DNA of 47,972 nucleotides from positions 1 to 47,972 of the forward strand of contig NZ_VSTH01000092.1 in NCBI RefSeq assembly GCF_008123965.1. Reading direction: 5' to 3'. Made by a program: the position numbers and the translations under genes. Positions 28,037-36,518 of the stretch are shown here, piece by piece (position 1 is the stretch's first letter; each line of letters begins with the position of its first letter). This DNA comes from Bradyrhizobium hipponense. GTDB lineage: Bacteria > Pseudomonadota > Alphaproteobacteria > Rhizobiales > Xanthobacteraceae. The notes below the pieces were generated by a model, which saw only the letters and a list, made by a program, of their open reading frames with translations, searched no databases and had not been told where the DNA came from.

Positions 28037-29647
28037 ATGTTCCAACTCATGCGCCGGGGGCGCCGCGCGTTCGCCTCCAAACTTGCGCTGTCGGTCGTCG
28101 CGCTTTCGACGGCACTGGCCTCGCCCGTGCTTGCGGCCGGCAAGACCCTCACGGCGGTGATGCATTCGGATCTGCGCATCATCGATCCGATCTTCACCAC
28201 GGCCTACATCACGCGTGACCACGGCTACATGGTTTACGACACGTTGATCGCGACTGATTCGAATTTCAAGATCCAGCCGCAGATGGCGGACTGGAAGATC
28301 TCCGACGACAAGCTCACCTACACCTTTACGCTGCGCGATGGCCTGAAGTGGCATGACGGCGCGCCGGTGACGGCGGAGGATTGCGTCGCCTCGCTGAAGC
28401 GCTGGGGTGCGGTCGACGGCATGGGCCAGAAGCTGATGGACTTCACCGCGAGCATCGAGGCGACCGACGCCAAGACCATCACGCTGAAGCTGAAGGAGCC
28501 CTACAGCCTGGTGCTCGAGTCGATCGGCAAGCCGTCCTCGCGCGTTGCCTTCATGATGCCGAAGCGCCTCGCGGAGACGCCGCCGGACAAGCAGATCCCC
28601 GAACAGATCGGCTCCGGCCCCTTCAAGTTCGTGCAGTCGGAATTCCAGCCCGGTGTGAAGGCGGTCTATGTCAAGAACACCGACTATGTCCCGCGCAAGG
28701 AGCCGTCGAGCTGGACCTCCGGCGGCAAGGTGGTGAAGGTCGACCGTGTCGAATGGATCACCATGCCGGACTCGCAGACCGCAGTGAACGCGCTGCAGTC
28801 GGGCGACATCGATTTCATGGAAAATCTGCCGTACGACATGCTTCCGGTGCTGGAGGCGAACAAGGAGCTCACGCTCGAGGTCTCGAACAAGTTCGGATTC
28901 CAGACGCTCGGGCGCATGAACTTCCTCTATCCGCCGTTCGATAACGTCAAGGTGCGCCGCGCTGCCTTGCTGGCGATGAACCAGAAGGACGTTCTCGACG
29001 CGCTCGTCGGCAACCCCAAATATCAGAAAATCTGCGGCGCTTTCTTCGTGTGCGACACGCCGTTTGCGAGCGACGCCGGCGCCGAGAGCCTGATCAAGGG
29101 CAGTGGCATGGCGGAAGCCAAGAAGCTGCTCGCCGAGTCCGGCTATGACGGCACGCCGGTGGTGGTCATGGCTCCGGGCGATGTCACCACGCTGAAGGCG
29201 CAGCCGATCGTGGCGGCCCAGCTCTTGCGCGAAGCCGGCTTCAAGGTGGACCTGCAGGCAACCGACTGGCAGACGGTGGTGAGCCGTCGCGCCAGCCAGA
29301 AACCGCCGAAGGAGGGCGGCTGGAACATGTTCTTCACCAACTGGGTCGCGGCCGACGTGTCCAATCCGATCGCCAATCTCTCGATCGGCGGCCAGGGCAA
29401 GAAAGGCGGCTGGTTCGGCTGGGCGGAAGACGCCAAGATCGAGCAGCTCAAGGACGCCTTCGTGCGCGCGCCCTCGCTCGACGAGCAGAAGAAGATCGCG
29501 ACCGAGATCCAGAAGGAAGCTTATGAGCAAGTGATCTACATTCCGCTCGGCCAGTATCTTCTGCCGAGCGGCTGGCGCAAGTCGCTCACCGGCTTGCTTG
29601 ACGGCCCGGCAACCCCGGTGTTCTGGAACGTCGACAAGTCGGAGTGA
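28037..29647 (+). CDS. Periplasmic peptide-binding protein (SBP family 5)
   Basis: 536 residues, the usual length of DppA/OppA-type receptors. A signal peptide (RRGRRAFASK, then a hydrophobic core) ends at VLA near residue 34. The mature protein opens with DLRIIDPIFTTAYITRDHG and has YTFTLRDGLKWHDGAPVTAED, the SBP_bac_5 signature. The start ATG has AGGAGA 7 bp upstream. It is transcribed away from the M20/permease/ATPase operon, with a 270-bp gap, and ends at a strong terminator. It delivers the ligand to the permease pair. Confidence 0.95.
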   Translation: MFQLMRRGRRAFASKLALSVVALSTALASPVLAAGKTLTAVMHSDLRIIDPIFTTAYITRDHGYMVYDTLIATDSNFKIQPQMADWKISDDKLTYTFTLRDGLKWHDGAPVTAEDCVASLKRWGAVDGMGQKLMDFTASIEATDAKTITLKLKEPYSLVLESIGKPSSRVAFMMPKRLAETPPDKQIPEQIGSGPFKFVQSEFQPGVKAVYVKNTDYVPRKEPSSWTSGGKVVKVDRVEWITMPDSQTAVNALQSGDIDFMENLPYDMLPVLEANKELTLEVSNKFGFQTLGRMNFLYPPFDNVKVRRAALLAMNQKDVLDALVGNPKYQKICGAFFVCDTPFASDAGAESLIKGSGMAEAKKLLAESGYDGTPVVVMAPGDVTTLKAQPIVAAQLLREAGFKVDLQATDWQTVVSRRASQKPPKEGGWNMFFTNWVAADVSNPIANLSIGGQGKKGGWFGWAEDAKIEQLKDAFVRAPSLDEQKKIATEIQKEAYEQVIYIPLGQYLLPSGWRKSLTGLLDGPATPVFWNVDKSE

Positions 29648-29687
29648 GGAGAGGGCGCGCTCCGCGCCCTTCGTCCCGATCAGGACA

Positions 29688-29724
29688 CGGCGCCGCTGTC
29701 AGCAGCGGCGCCGTTTTCGTTTTC
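29688..29724 (+). terminator. Rho-independent terminator of the binding-protein gene
   Basis: Perfect 11-bp stem CGGCGCCGCTG / CAGCGGCGCCG with a 4-base loop (TCAG), followed by TTTTCGTTTT. It lies 40 bp after the stop codon. Confidence 0.93.
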
Positions 29725-29876
29725 TCCTCGCTACGGCAAAAGGCCTGGAGCCTTGAAGACTTCCAGTATCCAATCATTGCTATTTGTTTCCATTCTGAAA
29801 TAGATGTGCCGTCTCATCGCATCACTCTCCCTTCCTCCATTTGATTCCCGTGCCGATCGATTTTGCATTTCAGGCG

Positions 29877-31472
29877 ATGGCCGAACGGTCCGATCGCGCG
29901 CCGGCGCGATGGCGCCGACCTTTTCTCGGTTGGCTCGACGCGGTCGAGGCGTGCTGGGCCGTACCGCTGCTACTGGCCTGCTTCGTTGCGCTCTGGACCC
30001 TCTATCTGGTCATCGCCTATGCCGGCAGCGGCCTGCATCCCGATACGCTCGAGGGCTGGACGCTGGGGCGGAATTTCGCCTGGGGCTATCACAAGCATCC
30101 GCCGCTGATGGGATGGGTCACGGCGGCGTGGACTTTCGTCTTCCCGCTCAGCGACTGGTCGCTGCAGCTGATGGCGATGACGAATGCGGGGCTCGCCCTG
30201 TTTTTCGTCGACCTGATCTCGCGGCAATTCGCAAGAGGGCACAAGCGCATCCTGGTCCTGCTGCTGCTAATGCTGACGCCGGCCTATCAATTCCACGCCC
30301 AGCGCTTCAACGCCAATGCGGTGCTGCTCGCAATCTGGCCGCTGGCAACTTATTGCTTCCTGCGCGCGTTCGAAACCCGCAGCGCCTTCTGGGCGGTCGC
30401 GGTGGGATGCGCAACGGCGCTGGCGATGGTCGGCAAGTACTATTCGGTCTTCCTTGTCGCGAGTTTTGCGTTGGCCGCGTTGGCCCATCCGGCGCGACGC
30501 ACCTATTTCACCTCTGCTTCGCCCTGGATCTCGTTGGTCACCGGGCTCGCGGTGCTGTCGCCGCACATCTACTGGCTCGTAGCCACGGGCGCGTCGACCT
30601 TCACCTATGCGCTGGTCCACGCCAACGGCGATGCCGTGAGCTCGCTCGGCGAAGTGAAGAACTTCCTTCTGGGACTTATGGCGGCCATGAGCGCAGTTGC
30701 GATCTCCTGGGTGTTCATCGCTGGCAGGCGGCTCAAGCAGTTTCCGGCCGACTTCGCCGCGATGAGTCCGGGCCTGCGGCTTCTCTTCTACACCGCGATC
30801 GGCACTATCGCGCTGCCGGTCCTGACATCGCTGGCATTGGGCACGGATCTGCCGTCGCTTTGGGCGTTGCAGGGGCTGTTCCTGTTCGTCATGCTCGTCG
30901 TCTGCGGCGCGCGCTACCCGATCGAGCGCTTCTATACCGTCAACGTCACGGTGATCGCGGCCGGCATCGCGCTCGCCGCCGTTCTGGTCGCAGCACCGAT
31001 CCATGCCGTCTATCGCAACAGTTACGGCTACGAGGAGGGCCGGAATTTTTACGCGCAGGCGGCAGCTGAATTGACCCGCGAGTGGCGGGAACTGACCGGC
31101 AAGCCGCTCAGCGCCGTGAGTGGCGATGAGGCGCTGGCCTTCGCGGTGGCGTTCTATAGCTCCGATCACCCACACTGCGCGCGGCCGTTCGACTATCAAT
31201 CCACTTGGGGTCTACCGCGCAAAGCGCCGCCCAAGCCCGGCTGGGCGGCGCTTTGTTTCCGCGACCAGGACTCTTGCAACCGGTGGATGGAGTGGGTGGC
31301 CGCCCAGGAGGGGCACGTCGTCAGGCGCGAGTTTACCGTGCAGGCGTCGTTGTGGGGCTGGCCCGGTCTGACGCGGGAAGTAATCGTGCTGATGGCGCCG
31401 CCGGGTGGTAGCGGCGCGGTGCCCGAGAGCGCTGCGGATGATTTCAGCGCCAGCCGGCGACCGACCGAATAG
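29877..31472 (+). CDS. GT39/ArnT-like polytopic glycosyltransferase (PMT_2 family)
   Basis: 531 residues from ATG 29877 (TTG 29841 and GTG 29850 are alternatives; none has a good ribosome site). About 10-12 transmembrane helices. The first periplasmic loop carries HPDTLEGWTLGRNFAWGYHKHPPLMGW in segments; the acidic residue and the GYxxHPPL motif are the GT-C signature. It should move a sugar from a polyprenyl-phosphate carrier to an acceptor at the periplasmic face. The soluble C-terminal portion includes DSCNRWMEWVAAQEG. The reading frame contains a terminator-like hairpin at 31220-31255. Confidence 0.88.
   Translation: MAERSDRAPARWRRPFLGWLDAVEACWAVPLLLACFVALWTLYLVIAYAGSGLHPDTLEGWTLGRNFAWGYHKHPPLMGWVTAAWTFVFPLSDWSLQLMAMTNAGLALFFVDLISRQFARGHKRILVLLLLMLTPAYQFHAQRFNANAVLLAIWPLATYCFLRAFETRSAFWAVAVGCATALAMVGKYYSVFLVASFALAALAHPARRTYFTSASPWISLVTGLAVLSPHIYWLVATGASTFTYALVHANGDAVSSLGEVKNFLLGLMAAMSAVAISWVFIAGRRLKQFPADFAAMSPGLRLLFYTAIGTIALPVLTSLALGTDLPSLWALQGLFLFVMLVVCGARYPIERFYTVNVTVIAAGIALAAVLVAAPIHAVYRNSYGYEEGRNFYAQAAAELTREWRELTGKPLSAVSGDEALAFAVAFYSSDHPHCARPFDYQSTWGLPRKAPPKPGWAALCFRDQDSCNRWMEWVAAQEGHVVRREFTVQASLWGWPGLTREVIVLMAPPGGSGAVPESAADDFSASRRPTE
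31220..31255 (+). other. Perfect 14-bp hairpin inside the glycosyltransferase gene
   Basis: The arms CAAAGCGCCGCCCA (31220-31233) and TGGGCGGCGCTTTG (31242-31255) are perfect complements with an 8-base loop, followed by TTTCC. It lies in frame (encoding RKAPPKPGWAAL) yet is as strong as many terminators. Confidence 0.8.
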
Positions 31473-31685
31473 TCTCGCGCTCAGCAGTGATTGTCTCGCA
31501 CCTGCTCGAGTCCTTCGCTCGCGAAGGGCGCTGTGAACGTGGCCTGCTCAGCCTTCGGCTCCGGACGTTCCTTCGTCTGCCGTTCTGTCTGCGGTTCCGG
31601 CTTGTGGCTGTCTTCGCGGTGTTCCGGTTTCATCAGAAGGCTTTTCGATTGCTGCAATACAACATCGAGGCGGCCAGGAAGTTCC

Positions 31686-32936
31686 TCACGCGATCGGGCG
31701 ATGATGCGGCTTGAACAGCCGTCCCTTCTCCACCACCAGCACGATCGCGAGCGCTGCGAGCGTCGAGAGGAAGAAGCCGACCGAGAACGGCAGCAGCGTG
31801 CCGTCAAAGCTCTGGCCGATGGCCATGCCGACGACAATGCCGATCAGTGTCGTGATCGAGCCGTAGAGCGAGGAGGCGGTGCCGGCGATATGGCCCTGCG
31901 GCTCCATCGCGAGCGCGGTGAAGTTGGCGACCATCATACCGAACGAGAACATCATCAGGGCAGACAGCGCCATGAACAAGGCAAGCGGCAGCGCGCCCAG
32001 GCTTTCCGTCAGCAGCATCACGCCCGCCACCGCGGTGTAGAGCGTCAGCGCACCGTGAGAGATCACGCGCATGCCGAGCCGTCCGACCAGTTTTGCGTTG
32101 AGGAAGCCGGCGATGGCGGTGCCGGCGGCGATCGCGGCAAAGGCGAGGGGGAAATAGTGCCCGAGATGATAGATGCCGGTGAAGACCTGCTGGGCCGAGA
32201 ACACATAGGCGAACAGCGCGCCCATGACGCTGCCGGCGGCGGCGGCGTAGCCGATGGTCTGGCGGTTGGTCACGGTCTGGCGGAAGGCCGCGAGCACGTC
32301 GGCGGGCGCGAGCGACCTGCGCTCCGATTCGGGCAGCGTCTCCGGCAACCGCCACACGCTCCACGCCAGCGCGAGCAGACCGTAGAGCATCAGCACCACG
32401 AAGATGCCGCGCCATTGGGTCACCAGCAGCACCGCCTGTCCGAACGAGGGCGCGATCACGGGTACCGCGATGAACACCATCATGGCGAGCGACATCACGC
32501 TGGCCATGCGGCGCCCGACATAGCAATCGCGCACAATGGAGGTTGCGATCACGCGCGTCGCCGAGGTGCCGAGCCCCTGCAGCGCCCGCGCCAGCAGCAA
32601 TGTTTCGAACGAGGGTGCGGCGACCGCCAGCACGCTCGCCACCGCATAGACCGCCATGCCGCCCAGCAGCATCGGACGCCGGCCGAAGCGGTCGGACAGC
32701 GGGCCCATGACGAACTGGCCCACACCGAAGCCGATCAGGAAGGTCGACAACACGAGCTGGAGATGGTTGGCGTTGGGAATCTTGAATGCCGCCCCGATAT
32801 TGGGCAGCGCCGGCAGCATCATGTCCATGGCGAGCGGATTCAGCGCCATGATCGACGCCACCACGATGACGAATTCGGGAAAGCCCATCGGGCGGTGTCC
32901 CGAGGACACCCAACTGTCGGCGTTAACGTCGGACAA
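31686..32936 (-). CDS. MFS multidrug exporter (Bcr/CflA type)
   Basis: 416 residues, 12 predicted helices. Signatures of drug:H+ antiporters of the 12-TM class are seen: NPLAMDMMLPALPNIGAAF in helix 1, GPLSDRFGRRPMLLGG between helices 2 and 3, and RALQGLGTSATRVIATSIVRD in helix 5 (motif C region). The best start is TTG at 32936, since its upstream sequence on the minus strand holds AGAGGTGAG; that ribosome site lies inside a perfect dyad. It likely exports amphipathic drugs; no regulator gene is adjacent. Confidence 0.92.
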   Translation of the reverse strand: MSDVNADSWVSSGHRPMGFPEFVIVVASIMALNPLAMDMMLPALPNIGAAFKIPNANHLQLVLSTFLIGFGVGQFVMGPLSDRFGRRPMLLGGMAVYAVASVLAVAAPSFETLLLARALQGLGTSATRVIATSIVRDCYVGRRMASVMSLAMMVFIAVPVIAPSFGQAVLLVTQWRGIFVVLMLYGLLALAWSVWRLPETLPESERRSLAPADVLAAFRQTVTNRQTIGYAAAAGSVMGALFAYVFSAQQVFTGIYHLGHYFPLAFAAIAAGTAIAGFLNAKLVGRLGMRVISHGALTLYTAVAGVMLLTESLGALPLALFMALSALMMFSFGMMVANFTALAMEPQGHIAGTASSLYGSITTLIGIVVGMAIGQSFDGTLLPFSVGFFLSTLAALAIVLVVEKGRLFKPHHRPIA

Positions 32937-33249
32937 GGAAGCTCACCTCTGATTTCAGAGGCTTGTCTACCCCTCATGCTGCGATGCACAACCCTTGTTT
33001 CGAGATGGCTGTCAGGCGGGGCGGGGACGGACAAGAATTGGTGAGGGCGCCGCAGATTCGGCGGATGGGAGCGCCCTGGCTGCCGGCCCGAAACCAGCGA
33101 TTTACCATGTGCGTCCAAAGATCGGCGCCCCGGCAGCGTCTATCGATACGGCAGGATGAAATGAAAACCCATCCTGTTCACTGTGGTGGCCGATCGATGA
33201 GGCGCAGCGTTGGCGGCGCTGAGGGAAGTCCAGGCAAAGGTATCTATTT
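32937..33249. other. Divergent intergenic region without a gene (313 bp)
   Basis: The region lies between the divergently transcribed MFS exporter and the GT87-like gene, so both promoters must lie here. Apart from the dyad at 32946-32961, no gene, tRNA or clear sigma-70 hexamer pair can be supported. Confidence 0.5.
32946..32961. promoter_or_regulatory. Dyad overlapping the ribosome site of the MFS exporter gene
   Basis: The perfect inverted repeat CCTCTGA-TT-TCAGAGG lies 10-25 bases ahead of the TTG start and includes the ribosome-binding purines of the minus-strand mRNA. It could be a repressor operator or an mRNA hairpin that hides the ribosome site. Confidence 0.4.
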
Positions 33250-34596
33250 GTGTCCGACGTGACCGGAACAGCACGATGGTTTGGGCCGTCGGCCGACATG
33301 GCCGAGCGGCGGAGCGTTTGGCTTGTCCGCCTGATCGTGCTGGTGGCGCTGCTGGTGCTCGGCAATCTCGTCAACGACGCCAGGCTCGACATGAAGTATG
33401 GCTGGGATGTTCGCGTCAATTGCGCGGCAGTCGAAGCCCATGTCGATGGGCTCGATCCCTACTTCGTCAAGAATCTGAAGGGCACCAAGCTTTCCTATCC
33501 CTATCTGCCGGTGACGTTGGACGCCTTCCGCCCTCTGTGCGCGGGCGGCTTTCTCGTCGGTCATTACAGAGGACTCTATCTCGCTCTCGCCATCCTCTGC
33601 GGCCTGCTGCTGCCTGGTCTCGGCCGGACGCGCAATCTGCCTGACGTCGCACTCAGGATTCTCTGGGTGCTCGGCGCATTTGTCGGCTTCGAATGGGTTG
33701 TGGCCTCGGGGAATTTCGCGATCCTGGGTGGCGCGCTGACCGCCGTCGCGCTTGCGCTGCTGCTTCGCCCCGCCGCACCTGCGGCGCGCGATGGTCGAGA
33801 TGAGCTATTTCGCATCATAGGGGCTGCATTGCTCGGGCTCGTCCTTTCGCTCAAGCTGGTGTTCTGCCCGGTGCTGGCCGCGCTCTATTTCCTGCCGCTG
33901 CCGCGTCGGCGGAAACTCGTGCTGATCATCGTGGGTGCCGTCGGCTTCGCGCTCCCGATCCTGTCCTCGATCGCCTTCTATCCACAGCTGTCATCGAGCT
34001 GGTTGCTCGCGATCACGGGAGGGATTCCCGACCAGCATTCGGTCCAGCTTGACGAAATCAATCCGTCGCTGCTGCTGCTGGCCCGAAGCGTCATGGACCG
34101 CGTCGGCCTCGCCGACAGCGAGGCGATCGTGTTCGCCGTCTATGCGTTGGCAGCGTCCGCGCTGGTATTGGCGCCGCTCGGCTGGTCGATGCTGCGCACG
34201 ATCGGCAATGGTGAGGGATCGCTGCCGGCGCGCCTCGACCGCTGGCTGATCGATCATCCGGATGCAGCCATGCGCTTCAGCGTGCTTGCGATGTACGGAC
34301 TTTATCTCTGTTCGCCGCGCCTCAAGGAATATGCCTTTCTCGAATTGGCGGTCTACGCCGCCGTCCTGATCGTCGATCTTCCGGCCGCGACGCTTGCAGC
34401 CGTGCTGACCATCGGCGTCGCCATCCCGACTGTTGTCTCGCTCACGGGGGAGACGATCGAGGGCAGTTTCATTCAGATCGCGGTCGCGCTCGCCTGCTTC
34501 TGGATCATGCTGTTGGCGCGATCGGCGCCGTCAGTTCAGGTGGTGCGGGCAGCCGGGGTCGAACCGGCACAGCGCTTGCGCACCGAGGGATTTTAA
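33250..34596 (+). CDS. Polytopic membrane protein, GT87/DUF2029-like glycosyltransferase
   Basis: 448 residues, about 10-12 helices. The early loop VRVNCAAVEAHVDGLDPYFVK, followed by LSYPYLPVTLDAFRPLC, resembles the DUF2029/GT87 (mannosyltransferase-like) group, here called by pattern only. GTG at 33250 follows AAAGGT; ATG 33298 is an alternative. The last 18 codons, from about 34541, are the antisense of tRNA-Leu, and its TAA stop overlaps the tRNA anticodon-loop complement. The C-terminal tail RAAGVEPAQRLRTEGF is therefore read from a tRNA and probably not a native domain end. Confidence 0.75.
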   Translation: MSDVTGTARWFGPSADMAERRSVWLVRLIVLVALLVLGNLVNDARLDMKYGWDVRVNCAAVEAHVDGLDPYFVKNLKGTKLSYPYLPVTLDAFRPLCAGGFLVGHYRGLYLALAILCGLLLPGLGRTRNLPDVALRILWVLGAFVGFEWVVASGNFAILGGALTAVALALLLRPAAPAARDGRDELFRIIGAALLGLVLSLKLVFCPVLAALYFLPLPRRRKLVLIIVGAVGFALPILSSIAFYPQLSSSWLLAITGGIPDQHSVQLDEINPSLLLLARSVMDRVGLADSEAIVFAVYALAASALVLAPLGWSMLRTIGNGEGSLPARLDRWLIDHPDAAMRFSVLAMYGLYLCSPRLKEYAFLELAVYAAVLIVDLPAATLAAVLTIGVAIPTVVSLTGETIEGSFIQIAVALACFWIMLLARSAPSVQVVRAAGVEPAQRLRTEGF

Positions 34597-34629
34597 GTCC
34601 CTTGCGTCTACCAATTCCGCCATGCCCGC
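34541..34629 (-). tRNA. tRNA-Leu (anticodon UAA)
   Basis: The minus strand begins GCGGGCATGGCGGAATTGG and ends GGTTCGACCCCGGCTGCCCGCACCA. The acceptor stem GCGGGCA / TGCCCGC is perfect, discriminator A, CCA encoded (34541-34543). The anticodon stem-loop AGGGA-CTTAAAA-TCCCT gives anticodon TAA. The long variable arm (CGGTGCGCAAGCGCTGTGCCG region) is typical of tRNA-Leu. Total 89 nt with CCA. The GT87-like reading frame runs into its 3' half on the opposite strand. Confidence 0.97.
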
Positions 34630-34632
34630 TTG

Positions 34633-34664
34633 ATCCAACGAGATCAACATCCAACGAGATCAAC
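34633..34664. repeat. 16-bp tandem repeat upstream of tRNA-Leu
   Basis: ATCCAACGAGATCAAC occurs twice without a gap (34633-34648, 34649-34664), starting 4 bp beyond the tRNA 5' end. It lies where the tRNA promoter should be. Confidence 0.8.
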
Positions 34665-34813
34665 GACTTAAGTCCCGTTTCGGCCGCTTTTGGTGGCGGA
34701 AGCCGGACGGGTTGTCTCTTCCTTAAGCGAGCCGCCCGCGCAAGGCAAAGCCTCAATCCGGACATCTCGGCTTGCTTTAGGCAATCTCAATCTACGGGGA
34801 CTACCAATCCGAC

Positions 34814-35266
34814 ATGCCTGTCTCGTTTCTCCACCAAACTCGCCTTGCGCGTGTGCTGCTTCCGCTGCTGGGACTCTGCGCGGTGGTTGGCGGCTGCGCG
34901 GGTATCACCGAGACCATCAGCCCGGCCTTCGTCGATCCGGCCCGCTATGACCTCTGGGATTGCAAGCAACTCGCGCCCGAGCGGAAAACCCTCATCAAGC
35001 GCCGTGACGAGCTGGAGCGGCTGATGGCGAAGGCTGAAACCGGGGCAGGCGGCGCAGTCGTGTCGGAGCTTGCCTATCGCAACGACTACCTCGCCGTGCG
35101 CGGACAGCAAAAGTTGCTGGAAGAGACCTGGCGGAGGGACAGATGCCGCGAGAGCGACATGGAGGCAGCCAATCCGCCGGCTCAGCCGACACCTGTGCCT
35201 GCACCGGCAGGCGCGGCCAAGCCGTCGAAGCTGCTGGGCTCGAAATCCGGCGACGCCATCCACTGA
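34814..35266 (+). CDS. Small lipoprotein of unknown function
   Basis: 150 residues. The signal sequence LARVLLPLLGLCAVVGGC ends in a lipobox (VGGC, lipidated Cys28), so it is probably anchored to a membrane. The mature part has a predicted helical stretch rich in charged residues (ERKTLIKRRDELERLMAKAE), two Cys (in LWDCKQL and RDRCRESD), and a Pro/Ala-rich tail (PAQPTPVPAPAGAAKP). No named family is recognised. It lies between tRNA-Leu and the convergent FAD monooxygenase, whose end is 31 bp away. Confidence 0.8.
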   Translation: MPVSFLHQTRLARVLLPLLGLCAVVGGCAGITETISPAFVDPARYDLWDCKQLAPERKTLIKRRDELERLMAKAETGAGGAVVSELAYRNDYLAVRGQQKLLEETWRRDRCRESDMEAANPPAQPTPVPAPAGAAKPSKLLGSKSGDAIH

Positions 35267-35297
35267 CGATGACGATCGCCGCTAATCGCACCGCGCT

Positions 35298-36500
35298 TCA
35301 GCCCCGCCAGCCGTAGATCCAGTCCTGCCGCGCCAGCATGCGCTCCGGCCCGAGCGAGCGGATCGCAAGGTCGCGCGCGAGCGCAAGCGGACCGCTCAAA
35401 TGATAGATGCGGCCCTGCTGCCGTGCCGTTCGCTGCACGCGCCGCACGCGTGCCTGGCGCGTTCGGCCGTATTGCTTCAGCGCTGCAGCGATGCTGCTTG
35501 CGCTTTCGGCTGCCTCAAAGCTCAAGTGCCTGGCGAGCACGGCGGCATCCTCGATCGCCATGCCGGCCCCCTGGGCGGCGAAGGGCAGCATCGCGTGCAC
35601 GGCGTCGCCGAGCAGCGCCACCTGGCCTTTGCTCCAGGGGCAGCCCTCGGGCACGCCGAACAGCGCCCATTTGCGCCAGCTGTCGACCGCGGCGAGCATC
35701 ATCCGCACCTGTGGCGGCCAGCGCGGCGCGGCGAAGGCGTCCATCACCTCGAAAGGATCGCCCGGCGTGCTCCAGCCCGGCCTGTTCCATGTGCCCGGCA
35801 GCACTGCCACCACATTGAGTTGGCGCCCGCCCGCGATCGGATAGGCGACCAGATGGGCGTTTGGCCCCATCCAGAGCTGCACCCGGCGCGCGGTGTAGTC
35901 CTTCGGCAATTGCGTGGCATCGATCGTGCCGCGCCAGGCGATCAGTCCGGAGAACCGCGGCTGCACCTCGGGAAACAGATGCTGGCGTACCGTCGACCAG
36001 ATGCCGTCGGCGCCGATCAGCGCGCTCGCGAGATCACTGCGGCGTATCGTGCCGCTGCGATGGACAACCGTCAGTCCCTTGGCGTGAGACGCGACATCCT
36101 CGAAGGTCGCGCCGAGCTTCAACTCGATGTCGGGATGGTCGGAGACCGCGCCGGCCAGCGCCGCTTGCAGGTCGGCACGATGCACAACCCAATAGGGGGC
36201 TCCGGCCCGCGCCGAGGCCGCCTCGCCAAGCGGCATGCGCAGCAATTCGCCGCCGGCCCGCGCGCTCATGATGCTGACCGCCTCGGGGGTCACCGCACGG
36301 AGCCTGAGGCGCTCGGTCAGGCCGAGCTCGACCAGGACACGGCTGGCATTGGGGGAGAGTTGCAGGCCCGCGCCGACTTCTTCGAGGCGCTCGGCTTTTT
36401 CCAGCACCACGACACGAAAGCCACGGACCGCGAGCGCGAGTGCGGCCGTCAGGCCTCCGATTCCGGCACCGGCGATGACGATTGTTCGAGAGAGCGCCAC
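35298..36500 (-). CDS. FAD-dependent aromatic monooxygenase (salicylate/3-hydroxybenzoate hydroxylase type)
   Basis: 400 residues. Group A flavin monooxygenase motifs are all present: GAGIGGL (11-17), the ADG motif in ALIGADGIWSTVR, and the GD motif in VALLGDAVHAMLPFAAQGAG. The C-terminal RTARQQGRIYHLSGP and RMLARQDWIYGW are typical of the 3-hydroxybenzoate 6-hydroxylase / salicylate hydroxylase subgroup. It hydroxylates an aromatic ring with NAD(P)H and O2. GTG at 36500 is the start; the ribosome site is weak. A small zinc-finger gene ends 18 bp upstream on the same strand, which suggests co-transcription. Confidence 0.92.
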   Translation of the reverse strand: MALSRTIVIAGAGIGGLTAALALAVRGFRVVVLEKAERLEEVGAGLQLSPNASRVLVELGLTERLRLRAVTPEAVSIMSARAGGELLRMPLGEAASARAGAPYWVVHRADLQAALAGAVSDHPDIELKLGATFEDVASHAKGLTVVHRSGTIRRSDLASALIGADGIWSTVRQHLFPEVQPRFSGLIAWRGTIDATQLPKDYTARRVQLWMGPNAHLVAYPIAGGRQLNVVAVLPGTWNRPGWSTPGDPFEVMDAFAAPRWPPQVRMMLAAVDSWRKWALFGVPEGCPWSKGQVALLGDAVHAMLPFAAQGAGMAIEDAAVLARHLSFEAAESASSIAAALKQYGRTRQARVRRVQRTARQQGRIYHLSGPLALARDLAIRSLGPERMLARQDWIYGWRG

Positions 36501-36518
36501 CCCTGGTTGAAGCGACCG

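Noticed and set aside
31481..31633. Possible 50-residue minus-strand frame (MKPEHREDSHKPEPQ...) after the exporter gene
   Set aside because: Codon choice is acceptable, but there is no clear ribosome site, no recognisable family, and the frame is short and low in complexity. It is left as an unsupported candidate.
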